Assembly: GCA_964648465.1 (NCBI GenBank)
Contig: CAZYMU010000004.1
Coordinates: 37,845 to 101,844 of the forward strand
Length of the DNA stretch: 64,000 bases
DNA from: Aminicenans sp964648465
Lineage (GTDB): Bacteria; Acidobacteriota; Aminicenantia; Aminicenantales; Aminicenantaceae
Direction: 5' to 3'
The notes under the pieces are model-generated. The model was not told the origin of the DNA and ran no database searches. It was given only the letters and a program-made list of their open reading frames with translations. The translations under genes and the position numbers were made by a program. Positions 1 to 8,855 of this stretch are shown in pieces (within the stretch, counting starts at the first letter, position 1; each line of letters starts with the position of its first letter).

Positions 1-305
1 TTTTTAAGATAAATAGCTGCTGTTGCAAGCATCAAGGAAGGTGCAGTGTTTTTCCCTTGAGGTTCAACTAGGAAATTTTCCTCTGGTATGTTTGGAAGCA
101 GGCGTTTTATGATCTGGGTTTGTTCTGAATTTGCTATTGTATAAATATTGGAACTGGCAACCTCAAACGAAAGACGATGGATCGTTTCCTCGATCATTGT
201 CTTATCACTTATAATAGGAAGAAACTGTTTCGGCCTTTTCACCCGGCTAAGAGGCCAGAATCGTGTTCCTTTCCCCCCAGCAATAACAACTACAAAAAAA
301 TCCAT
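1..305 (-). CDS. manC: Mannose-1-phosphate guanylyltransferase, N-terminal part (runs off the window)
   Basis: Translating the minus strand from the ATG at 305 gives about 101 residues with no stop before the window edge. Near the N-terminus is the nucleotidyltransferase signature AGGKGTRFWPLSR followed by RPKQFL, the GTP-binding and catalytic loop of GDP-mannose pyrophosphorylases; EPQGKNTAP further on also fits the family. The enzyme makes GDP-mannose from mannose-1-phosphate and GTP in the cytoplasm. An AGGTGAG ribosome-binding site precedes the ATG. It lies 46 bp after the phosphomannomutase gene, so the pair supplies GDP-mannose, the substrate of the epimerase-like gene near 18.6 kb. The C-terminus is not visible. 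Confidence 0.9.
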   Translation of the reverse strand, partial: MDFFVVVIAGGKGTRFWPLSRVKRPKQFLPIISDKTMIEETIHRLSFEVASSNIYTIANSEQTQIIKRLLPNIPEENFLVEPQGKNTAPSLMLATAAIYLK

Positions 306-351
306 TTTAATCTCACCTTATGAAGAATTTAAATCACTTAACCTGAATTAT

Positions 352-1713
352 TCATAAGTATTTTATTACCTTTTCAATTGTATTTTCGACATCTCTCTTG
401 ATAGCTTTGAGGTCTTCTTCGGTATCAGCTTCAAATCGTAAAACAAGGGCCCCCTGAGTGTTGGAAGCTCGAACCAAAGCCCATCCTCTTGGATAGAAAG
501 CTCTTACTCCATCGATATCGATGATATGATGTTTTTGTGAGAGTATTTTTTTAACTTTATCCACTATTTTGAATTTCACTTCATCTGAGGCATAAAGCCT
601 GATTTCAGGTGTTATCCAGGTTTGAGGGAGGTCATCAAACATCTGGGAAAGTTTTTTTTCAGATCTGGAGAGAATTTCCAGAGTGCGAGCTGATGAGTAG
701 ATTGCATCATCAAAGCCGAAATATCTGTCAGCAAAGAATATATGGCCACTCATTTCCCCAGCAAGAAGGGCCTTTTCTTCCTGGATCTTTTTCTTGATCA
801 AAGAATGCCCTGTCTTCCACATGATGGGCTTTCCGCCTAATTTCTCAATTTCCTCATATAGTAGTTTTGAAGCTTTCACTTCTGAAATAATTGAAGCTCC
901 AGGGTGTTGGGGAAGGATATCCCTCGAGAAAAGAATCATAAGTTTGTCACCCCAGATAATATTTCCCTTGTCATCTATTACTCCGATCCGGTCGCTGTCC
1001 CCATCGTAGGCAAATCCAATATCGGCCTTTGATTCAAGTACGATCTTGATCAAGTCTTCCAGGGCTTCTGGGAGAGTTGGGTCAGGATGGTGATTTGGGA
1101 AAGTGCCGTCCATATCACAGTAAAGTTCCCGCACTTCACATCCAAGTTTTTTAAAGATTGGGACAGCAATAACACCACCTGTTCCATTTCCCGCATCCAC
1201 CACTACTTTAAGTTTCTTTTTTATATTTATACTGTTTACTACGTAATCCATGTATTCTGGAATGATATTGTACTGTTTTTTAACGCCGGGTTTTTCTTCT
1301 ATAAAATCTCCGTTTTTTATGATTTTGTATATATCCTGGATGGCCTTTCCATAAAGAGTTTCCTTGCCAAGCATTATTTTGAAACCATTATATTCCGGAG
1401 GGTTATGTGAGCCCGTTATCATAATACCGGACTCTTGCTTTTTATAATAAATGCTGAAGTAAAGTAGAGGTGTTGGTATTGTCCCCAAATCAACAATATC
1501 GCATCCTGCTGATAGCAGTCCCCTGCTGATAGCATCAGAAAAAACAGGAGAACTTAGTCTGCAGTCTCTACCTAAGATTACTTCCTTCTTCTTTTTATGG
1601 CGAAAATAGCTACCTATACCTTTTCCCAGCAGCTCAACTGTCATAGGGGTTAAGTCTTTATCAACAATTCCCCTTATATCATACTCTCTGAATATCTCTG
1701 GTTTTAACTTCAT
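352..1713 (-). CDS. manB: Phosphomannomutase/phosphoglucomutase
   Basis: 453 residues, full length for the alpha-D-phosphohexomutase family. Seen: the catalytic phosphoserine loop TGSHNP (Ser about 102), the metal loop DGDSDR (about 237-242), the sugar-specificity loop GEMSGH (about 319-324) and the C-terminal phosphate-binding RASNTQG (about 415). It interconverts hexose-6-phosphate and hexose-1-phosphate in the cytoplasm. GEMSGH fits AlgC/ManB-type enzymes acting on mannose and glucose phosphates. An AGGAG ribosome-binding site lies 7 nt before the ATG. The TGA stop falls inside a repeat-like motif (TTATGAATAATTCAGG). The position directly before manC supports the mannose role. Confidence 0.93.
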   Translation of the reverse strand: MKLKPEIFREYDIRGIVDKDLTPMTVELLGKGIGSYFRHKKKKEVILGRDCRLSSPVFSDAISRGLLSAGCDIVDLGTIPTPLLYFSIYYKKQESGIMITGSHNPPEYNGFKIMLGKETLYGKAIQDIYKIIKNGDFIEEKPGVKKQYNIIPEYMDYVVNSINIKKKLKVVVDAGNGTGGVIAVPIFKKLGCEVRELYCDMDGTFPNHHPDPTLPEALEDLIKIVLESKADIGFAYDGDSDRIGVIDDKGNIIWGDKLMILFSRDILPQHPGASIISEVKASKLLYEEIEKLGGKPIMWKTGHSLIKKKIQEEKALLAGEMSGHIFFADRYFGFDDAIYSSARTLEILSRSEKKLSQMFDDLPQTWITPEIRLYASDEVKFKIVDKVKKILSQKHHIIDIDGVRAFYPRGWALVRASNTQGALVLRFEADTEEDLKAIKRDVENTIEKVIKYL

Positions 1714-1786
1714 CTGATTCTCCTAAAAACAATAAGCATTGATAAACTAAAATAGAAAAGCGACCATGCCTATTACACTTGGTTAT

Positions 1787-2353
1787 TCATGAATTTTTCA
1801 AGTTTTGTGTTATATATTTAATTTTCTTAGTTAGATTATTTGTATCTGCTTTAATCATTTTCCATTTATCCTGGGCGATAAAAATGAATTCGATAAACTC
1901 GCGAACAGCTCCTTTCCCGCCAGGGTTTACGCAGATGAAATGGCTGCATTTTTTTATCTCTCTATGAGCATCAGCTACAGCTCCTGCAAATCCCACCGAA
2001 TTGATGACATCAAGGTCTCCAAGATCATCCCCAATGTAGGCGACCTCTTCAGGACGCAGATGGTGCTTTTCAAGAATCTCTAACAAGACTTTTTTTTTAT
2101 CTGTAACTCCCTGGTGAAGTTCTATCATGTTTAATCTTTCAACACGCTTTTCCAGAGATTTTGATGTTTTTCCCGTAATAATTCCTGTTTTAAACCCTGC
2201 CAGATGTGCAAGAAGGATACCTAATCCATCTTTTACATTATATGACTTGATTTCTTCACCGTCTGGTGTAACCAGCAGTGTTCCGTCAGTAAGAGTGCCA
2301 TCTACATCCATCAGAATCATTTTAATTTTTCGAGCCCTGTCTCTTTTTCCCAT
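1787..2353 (-). CDS. kdsC: 3-deoxy-D-manno-octulosonate 8-phosphate phosphatase
   Basis: 188 residues from the ATG that overlaps the kdsD stop (TAATG). An upstream in-frame ATG at 2374 lacks a ribosome-binding site. HAD-superfamily motif I is DVDGTLTDG (Asp16, Asp18), motif II is TGKTS and motif IV is GDDLGDLD (about 108). The length equals that of E. coli KdsC and there is no cap domain, as in the C0 subfamily. The enzyme hydrolyses Kdo-8-phosphate to Kdo for lipid A core synthesis. It is translationally coupled to kdsD. The TGA stop lies in a TTCATGAATAACC motif resembling those at other gene ends in this window. Confidence 0.92.
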   Translation of the reverse strand: MGKRDRARKIKMILMDVDGTLTDGTLLVTPDGEEIKSYNVKDGLGILLAHLAGFKTGIITGKTSKSLEKRVERLNMIELHQGVTDKKKVLLEILEKHHLRPEEVAYIGDDLGDLDVINSVGFAGAVADAHREIKKCSHFICVNPGGKGAVREFIEFIFIAQDKWKMIKADTNNLTKKIKYITQNLKNS

Positions 2354-3324
2354 TAGAACATCCCCGTCCGCCATAAATCATGAAGATGAATAAGACCCTC
2401 AACTTCCCCGTTTTTGCTTATTATAATTAACGAAGTAATTTTATTCTTTTCCATGATGTTTAAGGCTTTAGTGGCTAGATCTTCTTTCTCAATCGTTAAT
2501 GGATTAGGAGACATACAATCCCGGGCTGTTTTTTGTAGGATGCTATTTCCGTGTTTTTGGAGCATTCTTCTTAAATCACCATCTGTTATAATTCCTACAA
2601 GTTTGTTGTCCTTATCTATCACACAGGTCATTCCTAACTTTTTTTGTGACATTTCGTTAAGGACACATTCCATAGTTGTATTTAAACTGACAAAAGGAAT
2701 CTGCTCGCCTTTATGCATGAGATTTCTAATTTTGAGGAGTTTCTTTCCTGCCTGTCCTTTGGGATGAACAAAAGCAAATTCCTCTTCACTGAATCCTTTT
2801 TTCCTCATCAGAGCAATGGCAAGTGCATCGCCAATAGCTAAGGCAGCAGTGGAACTTGCTGTTGGAACGAGGCCGCTTGGCTCTGCTTCTTTTTCTACTT
2901 TTGCCTCAAGAACAACGTCACTGTATTTCGCCAGTTTTGAGTTTTTATTGCCGGTTATACCTATGAGTTTAATGCCGATCCTTTTTACAAAATCCAGAAC
3001 TTCAACTATCTCTCTTGTATTACCGCTGTAAGAGATTGCAATAAGAATGTCCTTTTTAATTATCATGCCTAGATCCCCATGCCCGGCCTCGGCTGGATGT
3101 ACAAATATAGCAGGCGTCCCGCAGCTTGCCAGTGTTGCAGCAATCTTCCGCCCAACAAGTCCTGATTTCCCCATTCCAGTTACAATAACTCGTGCGGCTG
3201 CTGTGGAAAGAAGTTCTACGGCAAGTGCAAAGTTTTTATCAAGATTTAAGGCTAGACTCTTAACTGCATCGGCCTCGATCTCAAGGACATTTTTTCCAAT
3301 TTGAATTATATCATCTTCTTTCAT
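2353..3324 (-). CDS. kdsD: Arabinose-5-phosphate isomerase (SIS domain plus two CBS domains)
   Basis: 323 residues. The SIS sugar isomerase domain (about 40-180) contains GMGKSG, HPAEAGHGDLG (about 76-86) and SYSGNT; two CBS domains follow (about 205-260 and 270-323). The arrangement and length match KdsD/KpsF. The enzyme converts ribulose-5-phosphate to arabinose-5-phosphate, the first committed step to Kdo. It lies between kdsA and kdsC in the same direction, so all four Kdo genes (kdsB-A-D-C) are contiguous. Confidence 0.94.
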   Translation of the reverse strand: MKEDDIIQIGKNVLEIEADAVKSLALNLDKNFALAVELLSTAAARVIVTGMGKSGLVGRKIAATLASCGTPAIFVHPAEAGHGDLGMIIKKDILIAISYSGNTREIVEVLDFVKRIGIKLIGITGNKNSKLAKYSDVVLEAKVEKEAEPSGLVPTASSTAALAIGDALAIALMRKKGFSEEEFAFVHPKGQAGKKLLKIRNLMHKGEQIPFVSLNTTMECVLNEMSQKKLGMTCVIDKDNKLVGIITDGDLRRMLQKHGNSILQKTARDCMSPNPLTIEKEDLATKALNIMEKNKITSLIIISKNGEVEGLIHLHDLWRTGMF

Positions 3325-3343
3325 TTTATTAGTTATTTCCTTA

Positions 3344-4180
3344 TTAAAAATTATTTACGATCTTTTTTAACTTGATGACCGAGGCTAAAAAAGCCCTTAA
3401 GTTGTTTATATTAAAGGAATTACTACTGTCTGAAAGGGCCTCTGCAGGATTGTCATGAATTTCAAGAAAGATCCCGTCTGCCCCTACGCTTACACCAGCT
3501 CTAGCTATATAAGGAATAAATTCAGCTTCTCCACCTGAAAAAGTCCCCTCTCCTCCTGGTTTCTGAACGCTGTGGGATGCATCAATAACTACCGGAAAAC
3601 CCAGTCTCTCCATTATAGGGATAGAACGCACATCAAATACTAGATTATTGTAGCCAAAGGATGTTCCCCTCTCTGTGAGAATGATGTTTTCGTTTCCCTG
3701 GCTTACAACTTTATCGACAACATTTTTCATTTCATATGGAGATAAGAACTGGCCCTTTTTTATATTTAATGCCTTTTGAGTTTGTGCAGCTTCAATTATT
3801 AAATCAGTCTGCCGGCAGAGAAAGGCAGGGATTTGGATAACATCCAGCACTTCGGCAGCTTTATGGATTTGGTCTGTCTCATGCACGTCTGAAAGGACTG
3901 GAATGGAAAGCTCTTTTTTTATATCATGTAGAATTTCAAGCCCTTTTTCAAGCCCAGGACCTCTATAGGATTTTAATGAAGACCTATTCGCTTTGTCGAA
4001 TGAAGCTTTGAAGATAAAAGGCAGTTTTAAATTCTCGCAAATATTTCTTATTTCTTCTGCCATAAAGAACGCATGTTCCCGGCTCTCAATGACACATGGA
4101 CCTCCAATCAGGAAAAAAGGATTTGTACCGCCAATTTTAACCTCATTGCTTATTTTAATTTCTTTCTTAATAACAGACAT
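3344..4180 (-). CDS. kdsA: 3-deoxy-8-phosphooctulonate synthase (Kdo-8-P synthase), probably metal-dependent
   Basis: 278 residues from the ATG at 4180, which has a GGAG site 7 nt upstream; the longer reading frame would begin at a TTG overlapping that site. Motifs include IGGPCVIES, KASFDKANRSS and the C-terminal SVGADGIFLEIHDNP. The enzyme condenses PEP with arabinose-5-phosphate. Cys29 in GGPCVIES is the metal-ligand position of the metal-dependent class (as in Aquifex); the E. coli-type metal-independent enzyme has Asn there. The class assignment rests on this residue alone. Confidence 0.94.
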   Translation of the reverse strand: MSVIKKEIKISNEVKIGGTNPFFLIGGPCVIESREHAFFMAEEIRNICENLKLPFIFKASFDKANRSSLKSYRGPGLEKGLEILHDIKKELSIPVLSDVHETDQIHKAAEVLDVIQIPAFLCRQTDLIIEAAQTQKALNIKKGQFLSPYEMKNVVDKVVSQGNENIILTERGTSFGYNNLVFDVRSIPIMERLGFPVVIDASHSVQKPGGEGTFSGGEAEFIPYIARAGVSVGADGIFLEIHDNPAEALSDSSNSFNINNLRAFLASVIKLKKIVNNF

Positions 4181-4239
4181 TGTTTTCTCCGGCAAGTAGC
4201 TTTATCCAGGTTAAATTTTTCTTATTACAAGAAATGAAT

Positions 4240-4971
4240 TTAATCCTCTCGTCCTTTTTTTAAAAATTTTTCAACCTTGATTATATCTTTAGAGGAGTCA
4301 ACACTCAAGGTTGAAAATTGGGTCTCTAATACTTTTATTTTATAACCATTCTCCAAGGCCCGGAGTTGTTCCAGTCTTTCTGTCTTTTCAAGCCTGGAAA
4401 TAGGCAACTTAATGAATTTTAAAAGAAAGTCTCTTTGGAAACCATATATTCCAATATGCTTCCAAAAAAAATCAAAAGGTTGAAAAGGAAGAGCTGATCG
4501 AGAAAAGTAAAGGGCATAGCCGTTATTGTCTGACACAACTTTAACAATATTTCTATCATTGAGAAGGGAGAGATCTTTTATTTTAACCGCAAGGGTAGCC
4601 ATGGATATTTTTTTATTCTGCATAGCAACAACAAGCTGATCGATCATTTCTCCTCTAATGAGCGGTTCGTCACTTTGTATGTTGATTATTATAGGAGAAT
4701 CGATTTTACTGGCAATTTCGGCTGTTCTTTCAGTACCTGAGTTATGATGCGAAGAAGTCATCCATGTTTCTGCACCAAATGACTCAGCAGCTTTGAAAAT
4801 TTTTTCATCATCAGTGGCAATGATGATACGGTCAAGTTTTTTTGCACTTTGAACTCTCTCGTATACTCTCTGAATCATTGGTTTCCCAAGTATTAAAGCT
4901 AGTGGCTTTCCAGGGAACCTCTGTGAACTATAGCGGGCTGGAATTATTCCTGTGGCTGATCTTAAGATCAT
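4240..4971 (-). CDS. kdsB: CMP-Kdo synthetase (3-deoxy-manno-octulosonate cytidylyltransferase)
   Basis: 243 residues. The N-terminal nucleotide-binding motif PARYSSQRFPGKPL (about 11-24), NIQSDEP and the C-terminal LEQLRALENG are typical of KdsB. It activates Kdo with CTP for transfer to lipid A. The start ATG overlaps the bactofilin stop by 4 bp (ATGA), so translation is coupled. It precedes kdsA in the same unit. Confidence 0.94.
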   Translation of the reverse strand: MILRSATGIIPARYSSQRFPGKPLALILGKPMIQRVYERVQSAKKLDRIIIATDDEKIFKAAESFGAETWMTSSHHNSGTERTAEIASKIDSPIIINIQSDEPLIRGEMIDQLVVAMQNKKISMATLAVKIKDLSLLNDRNIVKVVSDNNGYALYFSRSALPFQPFDFFWKHIGIYGFQRDFLLKFIKLPISRLEKTERLEQLRALENGYKIKVLETQFSTLSVDSSKDIIKVEKFLKKGRED

Positions 4972-5384
4972 AATCCTGATTTAATATCCTTTTTTTCCTC
5001 AGTCTCTACTGTTTTTTTTAAAACTGGTTCAGATACTTTATCCGTAGTCTGACAGTTAGCTTCAAGATAAGCTCCTTCCTCTACGACCAATTTTGGGACA
5101 ATAATAGTTCCAAACACACGTCCTGTTGAGTTTATTTCAACTCTTTCCTTGGCTTGAATGTTACCTTTGATTTCGCCATTAATAATAATATAACCGACTT
5201 TTATGTCTGCTTCCACTCTTCCATTTTCCCCGATTATAAGTATGGAGTCTGAATTTATTTTTCCCTTGAATCGGCCGTCAATCCGGAAAGACCCTTTAAA
5301 ATCCAAATCCCCTCTAATTTCAGTATCCTTATCAAAGAATCCTGTAATTTTATTTTCGTCTATTTCTCTTTTTTTCTCTTTCAT
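4968..5384 (-). CDS. Bactofilin-family cytoskeletal protein
   Basis: 138 residues with a short charged N-terminus, a bactofilin (DUF583) core of repeating hydrophobic/glycine turns (about 20-115; for example GSFRIDGRFKGKI, GEIKGNI, GRVFGTI), and a short charged tail. Bactofilins polymerise without nucleotide into filaments and often act in cell-shape control or as scaffolds. The gene overlaps parB by 4 bp and kdsB by 4 bp. In some bacteria (for example Myxococcus BacM-P) bactofilins work with ParABS, and the linkage here to parAB fits that. The role in this organism is inference. Confidence 0.88.
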   Translation of the reverse strand: MKEKKREIDENKITGFFDKDTEIRGDLDFKGSFRIDGRFKGKINSDSILIIGENGRVEADIKVGYIIINGEIKGNIQAKERVEINSTGRVFGTIIVPKLVVEEGAYLEANCQTTDKVSEPVLKKTVETEEKKDIKSGL

Positions 5385-6229
5385 TCATTATCTCCTTTAA
5401 TCTTTTCATAGATTTTGTTTAAATCGTCTACAGTAAAGTAGAAAATTTTTACTATGCCTTTATCCTGATTCCCAGAAATGGAAACTCTCATTCCCAGTTC
5501 CTTAATAAGTTCTTCCTGAATAAGCAAAAGGTTGGGGCCCAAACGCATTTTCCCTTTCCCTGGAACTTTTTGTTTAATCCTCTTGCTCATCTTTTCTGTT
5601 TCTCGGACGGAAAGATCTTTTTTTACGATTTGACGTGCAATATAAACCTGCATTTCTTGGTCATTGATTGTGATTAGGGTTCTGGCATGACTCATTAAAA
5701 GTTTATTATCTGCTATCATATCCTTTATTTCCTGTGGTAATTTTAAAAGACGTATATAGTTCGCAATCGAAGCCCTGTCTTTACCCACCTTTTCAGATAT
5801 TTCTTGCTGAGTATATTTAAGCTCTTCAGTCATCTTTTTATAGGCTAAAGCAATTTCTAATGGATTAAGGTCTTCCCGTTGCAGATTTTCTATAAGGGAT
5901 GCTTCAAGTTGTTGTTCATTCGTCATAGAGCGAATGAGGGTGGGAATTTTCTTTAGCCCTATTTTTTGGGCAGCGCGCCATCTTCTTTCTCCGATTATGA
6001 TCTTAAAATAGCCATCTTCAGGAACGGCAACAATTGGTTGTAAAATTCCTCTTTCTTTAATAGATTTAGCAAGCTCATTAATAGAATCTTCATCAAATTT
6101 TAATCTGGGCTGAATGGGGCTTGGTTTGAGTTTTTCGATGTCTATTTCAATGAATCTTTCTTCCTTCAGGATTCCGTAATCCTCTGGCAGGAATGCCTTT
6201 AATCCTTTTCCTAAAGCTTTCTTTTTCAT
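5381..6229 (-). CDS. parB: Chromosome-partitioning protein ParB (Spo0J)
   Basis: 282 residues. N-terminal KKKALGKGL, then the CTP-binding region with IIGERRWRAAQ, the ENLQREDLNPLE box, a helix-turn-helix (about 120-175) and a C-terminal dimerisation domain. ParB binds parS, spreads as a CTP-dependent clamp and loads the segregation machinery. It overlaps parA by 4 bp. A perfect parS lies just upstream of parA, so the partition operon carries its own site. Confidence 0.95.
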   Translation of the reverse strand: MKKKALGKGLKAFLPEDYGILKEERFIEIDIEKLKPSPIQPRLKFDEDSINELAKSIKERGILQPIVAVPEDGYFKIIIGERRWRAAQKIGLKKIPTLIRSMTNEQQLEASLIENLQREDLNPLEIALAYKKMTEELKYTQQEISEKVGKDRASIANYIRLLKLPQEIKDMIADNKLLMSHARTLITINDQEMQVYIARQIVKKDLSVRETEKMSKRIKQKVPGKGKMRLGPNLLLIQEELIKELGMRVSISGNQDKGIVKIFYFTVDDLNKIYEKIKGDNE

Positions 6230-6981
6230 CTGGTAAGTATCTCCCTGGCTAAATTTAAATAAGATTGAGCACCTTTTGATTTTATATCATAAAGAACCAC
6301 AGGTTTTCCAAAACTTGGAGCCTCTGCAAGTCTGACAGTCCGGGGAATTATTATCTCATAAATTATCTCTTTAAGTGATTTGCGGAGTTCTGTTTCAACC
6401 TGTTTGGCAAGGTTTATTCGTTCATCGTACATAGTAAGAACAATGCCTTCTAAGGTTAGAGACTGATTGAAGTAGGTCCGTACTTCATCAAAAGTCCTCA
6501 GAAGGTCTGGGATGCCTTCCATACAAAAAAATTCTGTTTGGACAGGGATAAGAACGGAGTCTGCGGCTGTCAAAGCATTTATTGTTAAAAAACCAAGAGA
6601 AGGAGGACAATCAATAAAGATAAAATTGAAATATTTTTTTATCTTACTCAATGCGTTTCGCAATCTTCCTTCTCTATTTTCCTGAGAAGAGATTTCCAGT
6701 TCGAATCCAGCTAATTCTGGAGAACAAGGACAGAGATAAAGGTTGGAAAGATCAGCAGGCCTAACGTAATCCATAATATATTGACCATTCATGAGTGAAG
6801 GATATATTCCTTTTTTTTCCTCTTTATTTTTACCTAAACCAATAGTAGCCATCCCCTGAGGATCAAGGTCAATTATTAGAACTCGCATGTTTTTTAATGC
6901 CAAGGATGCGGAAAGATTAATAGCTGTTGTTGTTTTTCCAACCCCACCTTTTTGATTGGCGACAGCAATAATTTTATTCAT
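6226..6981 (-). CDS. parA: Chromosome-partitioning ATPase ParA (Soj)
   Basis: 251 residues, deviant Walker A QKGGVGKTTTAINL near the N-terminus, DLDPQG at about 40, and Walker B-like FIDCPPSLG. There is no N-terminal helix-turn-helix, so this is the short chromosomal Soj type. It uses ATP-dependent nucleoid binding to move ParB-parS complexes. The upstream 30 bp hold the parS site. Confidence 0.95.
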   Translation of the reverse strand: MNKIIAVANQKGGVGKTTTAINLSASLALKNMRVLIIDLDPQGMATIGLGKNKEEKKGIYPSLMNGQYIMDYVRPADLSNLYLCPCSPELAGFELEISSQENREGRLRNALSKIKKYFNFIFIDCPPSLGFLTINALTAADSVLIPVQTEFFCMEGIPDLLRTFDEVRTYFNQSLTLEGIVLTMYDERINLAKQVETELRKSLKEIIYEIIIPRTVRLAEAPSFGKPVVLYDIKSKGAQSYLNLAREILTR

Positions 6982-6991
6982 CGTCTTTCAA

Positions 6992-7007
6992 TGTTCCACG
7001 TGAAACA
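6992..7007. promoter_or_regulatory. parS centromere-like site
   Basis: The 16-mer TGTTCCACGTGAAACA matches the bacterial parS consensus TGTTNCACGTGAAACA at every position. It is an imperfect palindrome centred on CACGTG and sits in the 30-bp gap between mnmG and parA. It is expected to bind the ParB encoded 0.8 kb away. No second match was seen in the window. Confidence 0.93.
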
Positions 7008-7011
7008 TTTA

Positions 7012-8850
7012 TTATCCCTGCATTTCTTTGTTTTTAATCTTGATATAAACATGAATATTAACAATAGCAGCCGGTGTTATACCTGAAATTTTTTTCGCTT
7101 CTCCTATTGTTTTTGGATTAAATTTTTCCAGTTTTTCTATCACCTCTGCCGATAGTCCAGAGATTTTTTTAAATTCTACATTTTCAGGGATTTTTTCCCT
7201 TTCGAGCTTAATAATCTGTGCAATCTCTTTTGCCTGTCTTTTTAAATAACCCTCATATTTTACTTCTGATTCGATATGACGTATTTCTTCAACCGATAAG
7301 TCAACATCAGGTTTTTTGTATTCTACCACATTTTCAAAATTTGAATGAGGTTTTTTTAATAAGTCCTTTAAAGAAATTTTTTCTCTGCCTTTCGTAATTA
7401 TCTTTTCCTTTTGGAGGAAATTCATGACTTTATTCGTCCGTTCCTGCTTTTCCAGAAATGCTTCCCAAGTTTTTTCATCAATAAGTCCAAGTTGATTACC
7501 ATATTTCATTAACCTTTTGTCTGCATTATCAATCCGTAGGAGCAGACGATATTCTGCCCTGGAAGTAAAGAGTCTATAAGGTTCTTCTACTCCTTTTGTT
7601 ATGAGGTCGTCAATAAAGACACCTATATACGCTTCATCTCTCCGTAGAATGAATGGTTTTTTTCTTTTTATTTTTAAAACAGCGTTTATGCCTGCCACTA
7701 AACCCTGGGCTGCTGCTTCTTCGTAGCCCGAAGTTCCATTAATCTGTCCGGCAAGGTATAAATTTTCGATGTTTTCTATTTCAAGAGTAGGACGAAGCTG
7801 TATAGGATTTACAGCATCATACTCGATAGCGTAAGCTGGCCTCATGATTCTTGCCTGGTCTAATCCTGGTATGCTCCTAAGAATTTCCTTTTGAATGTCA
7901 ATAGGTAGACTTGATGAGACACCGTTAACATAAATTTCTTCCGTTTCAATCCCTTCGGGTTCCAGAAAAAATTGATGCCTCTTGTGATGGGGAAATTTAA
8001 CAACCTTATCTTCAATTGAAGGACAGTAACGTATGCCGATACCTGTTATTTTTCCACTGTAGAGAGGAGATCTATTCAGGTTTTTAAGGATGATCTCTTG
8101 AGTTTTTGAGTTAGTGTGTCCAATATAACATACGATCTTGTTTTGCAACTGTTTCTTCGTTCGGAAAGAAAAAGGAACCGGCTTTTCATCTCCTGGTTGA
8201 GGATCAAACTGCCGCCAGTCAATACTTTCATTATAGAGCCTCATAGGCGTGCCTGTTTTCAAGCGGAACATGTTCAGGCCTAATTTTTTCAAACTTTTAC
8301 TCAACTCTTGAGATGCAGGTTCGTTGGCTCTTCCGGCAGGGTAGCTATTAAGCCCTATATAAATAAGGCCGTTTAAGAAAGTTCCAGGGGTGAGGATAAC
8401 AGCTCTGGCATGCAATTCACTACCTTCTTTTGTTTTTACGCCGCATGCTTTGCTATTCTTTGAAAGAACTTCTGTAACTATCCCCTGGAAAAGCGTTAAA
8501 TTTGGGACTTTTTCCAACCATTTTTTCATAGTCAGTCTATAGACGGCCTTATCGCATTGAGCCCTTGGTGCTTGAACTGCACCTCCTCTGCTTCTGTTTA
8601 GCAGCCTGAACTGGATGCCTGTTTCGTCAGCCATAAGCCCCATTAGACCACCCAAAGCATCTATTTCCCTGACCAGATGTCCTTTGGCAAGGCCTCCTAT
8701 TGCCGGGTTACATGACATCTGAGCGATTGTCTCAAGATTTATAGTAATAAGGCAAGTTTCAAGGCCCATTGTACTTGCTGCATAGGAAGCTTCGCAACCC
8801 GCATGACCTGCACCGACTACGATAACATCATATTCACCAATAATGTTCAT
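7012..8850 (-). CDS. mnmG: tRNA uridine-5-carboxymethylaminomethyl modification enzyme MnmG (GidA)
   Basis: 612 residues from the ATG at 8850; the longer frame would start at a TTG inside mnmE. The FAD-binding VVGAGHAGCEAS is at the N-terminus, the GidA signature NPAIGGLAKGHLVREIDALGG covers the middle of domain 1, and GTSGYEEAAAQGLVAG closes the FAD domain. The C-terminal helical tRNA/MnmE-binding region is present. With MnmE it installs cmnm5 on U34 of certain tRNAs. It starts 5 bp after the mnmE stop. Confidence 0.96.
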   Translation of the reverse strand: MNIIGEYDVIVVGAGHAGCEASYAASTMGLETCLITINLETIAQMSCNPAIGGLAKGHLVREIDALGGLMGLMADETGIQFRLLNRSRGGAVQAPRAQCDKAVYRLTMKKWLEKVPNLTLFQGIVTEVLSKNSKACGVKTKEGSELHARAVILTPGTFLNGLIYIGLNSYPAGRANEPASQELSKSLKKLGLNMFRLKTGTPMRLYNESIDWRQFDPQPGDEKPVPFSFRTKKQLQNKIVCYIGHTNSKTQEIILKNLNRSPLYSGKITGIGIRYCPSIEDKVVKFPHHKRHQFFLEPEGIETEEIYVNGVSSSLPIDIQKEILRSIPGLDQARIMRPAYAIEYDAVNPIQLRPTLEIENIENLYLAGQINGTSGYEEAAAQGLVAGINAVLKIKRKKPFILRRDEAYIGVFIDDLITKGVEEPYRLFTSRAEYRLLLRIDNADKRLMKYGNQLGLIDEKTWEAFLEKQERTNKVMNFLQKEKIITKGREKISLKDLLKKPHSNFENVVEYKKPDVDLSVEEIRHIESEVKYEGYLKRQAKEIAQIIKLEREKIPENVEFKKISGLSAEVIEKLEKFNPKTIGEAKKISGITPAAIVNIHVYIKIKNKEMQG

Positions 8851-8855
8851 TTTTT

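Noticed and set aside
148..357. Plus-strand frame of 69 codons at the left edge
   Set aside because: It is antisense to the manC start, which has clear family motifs.
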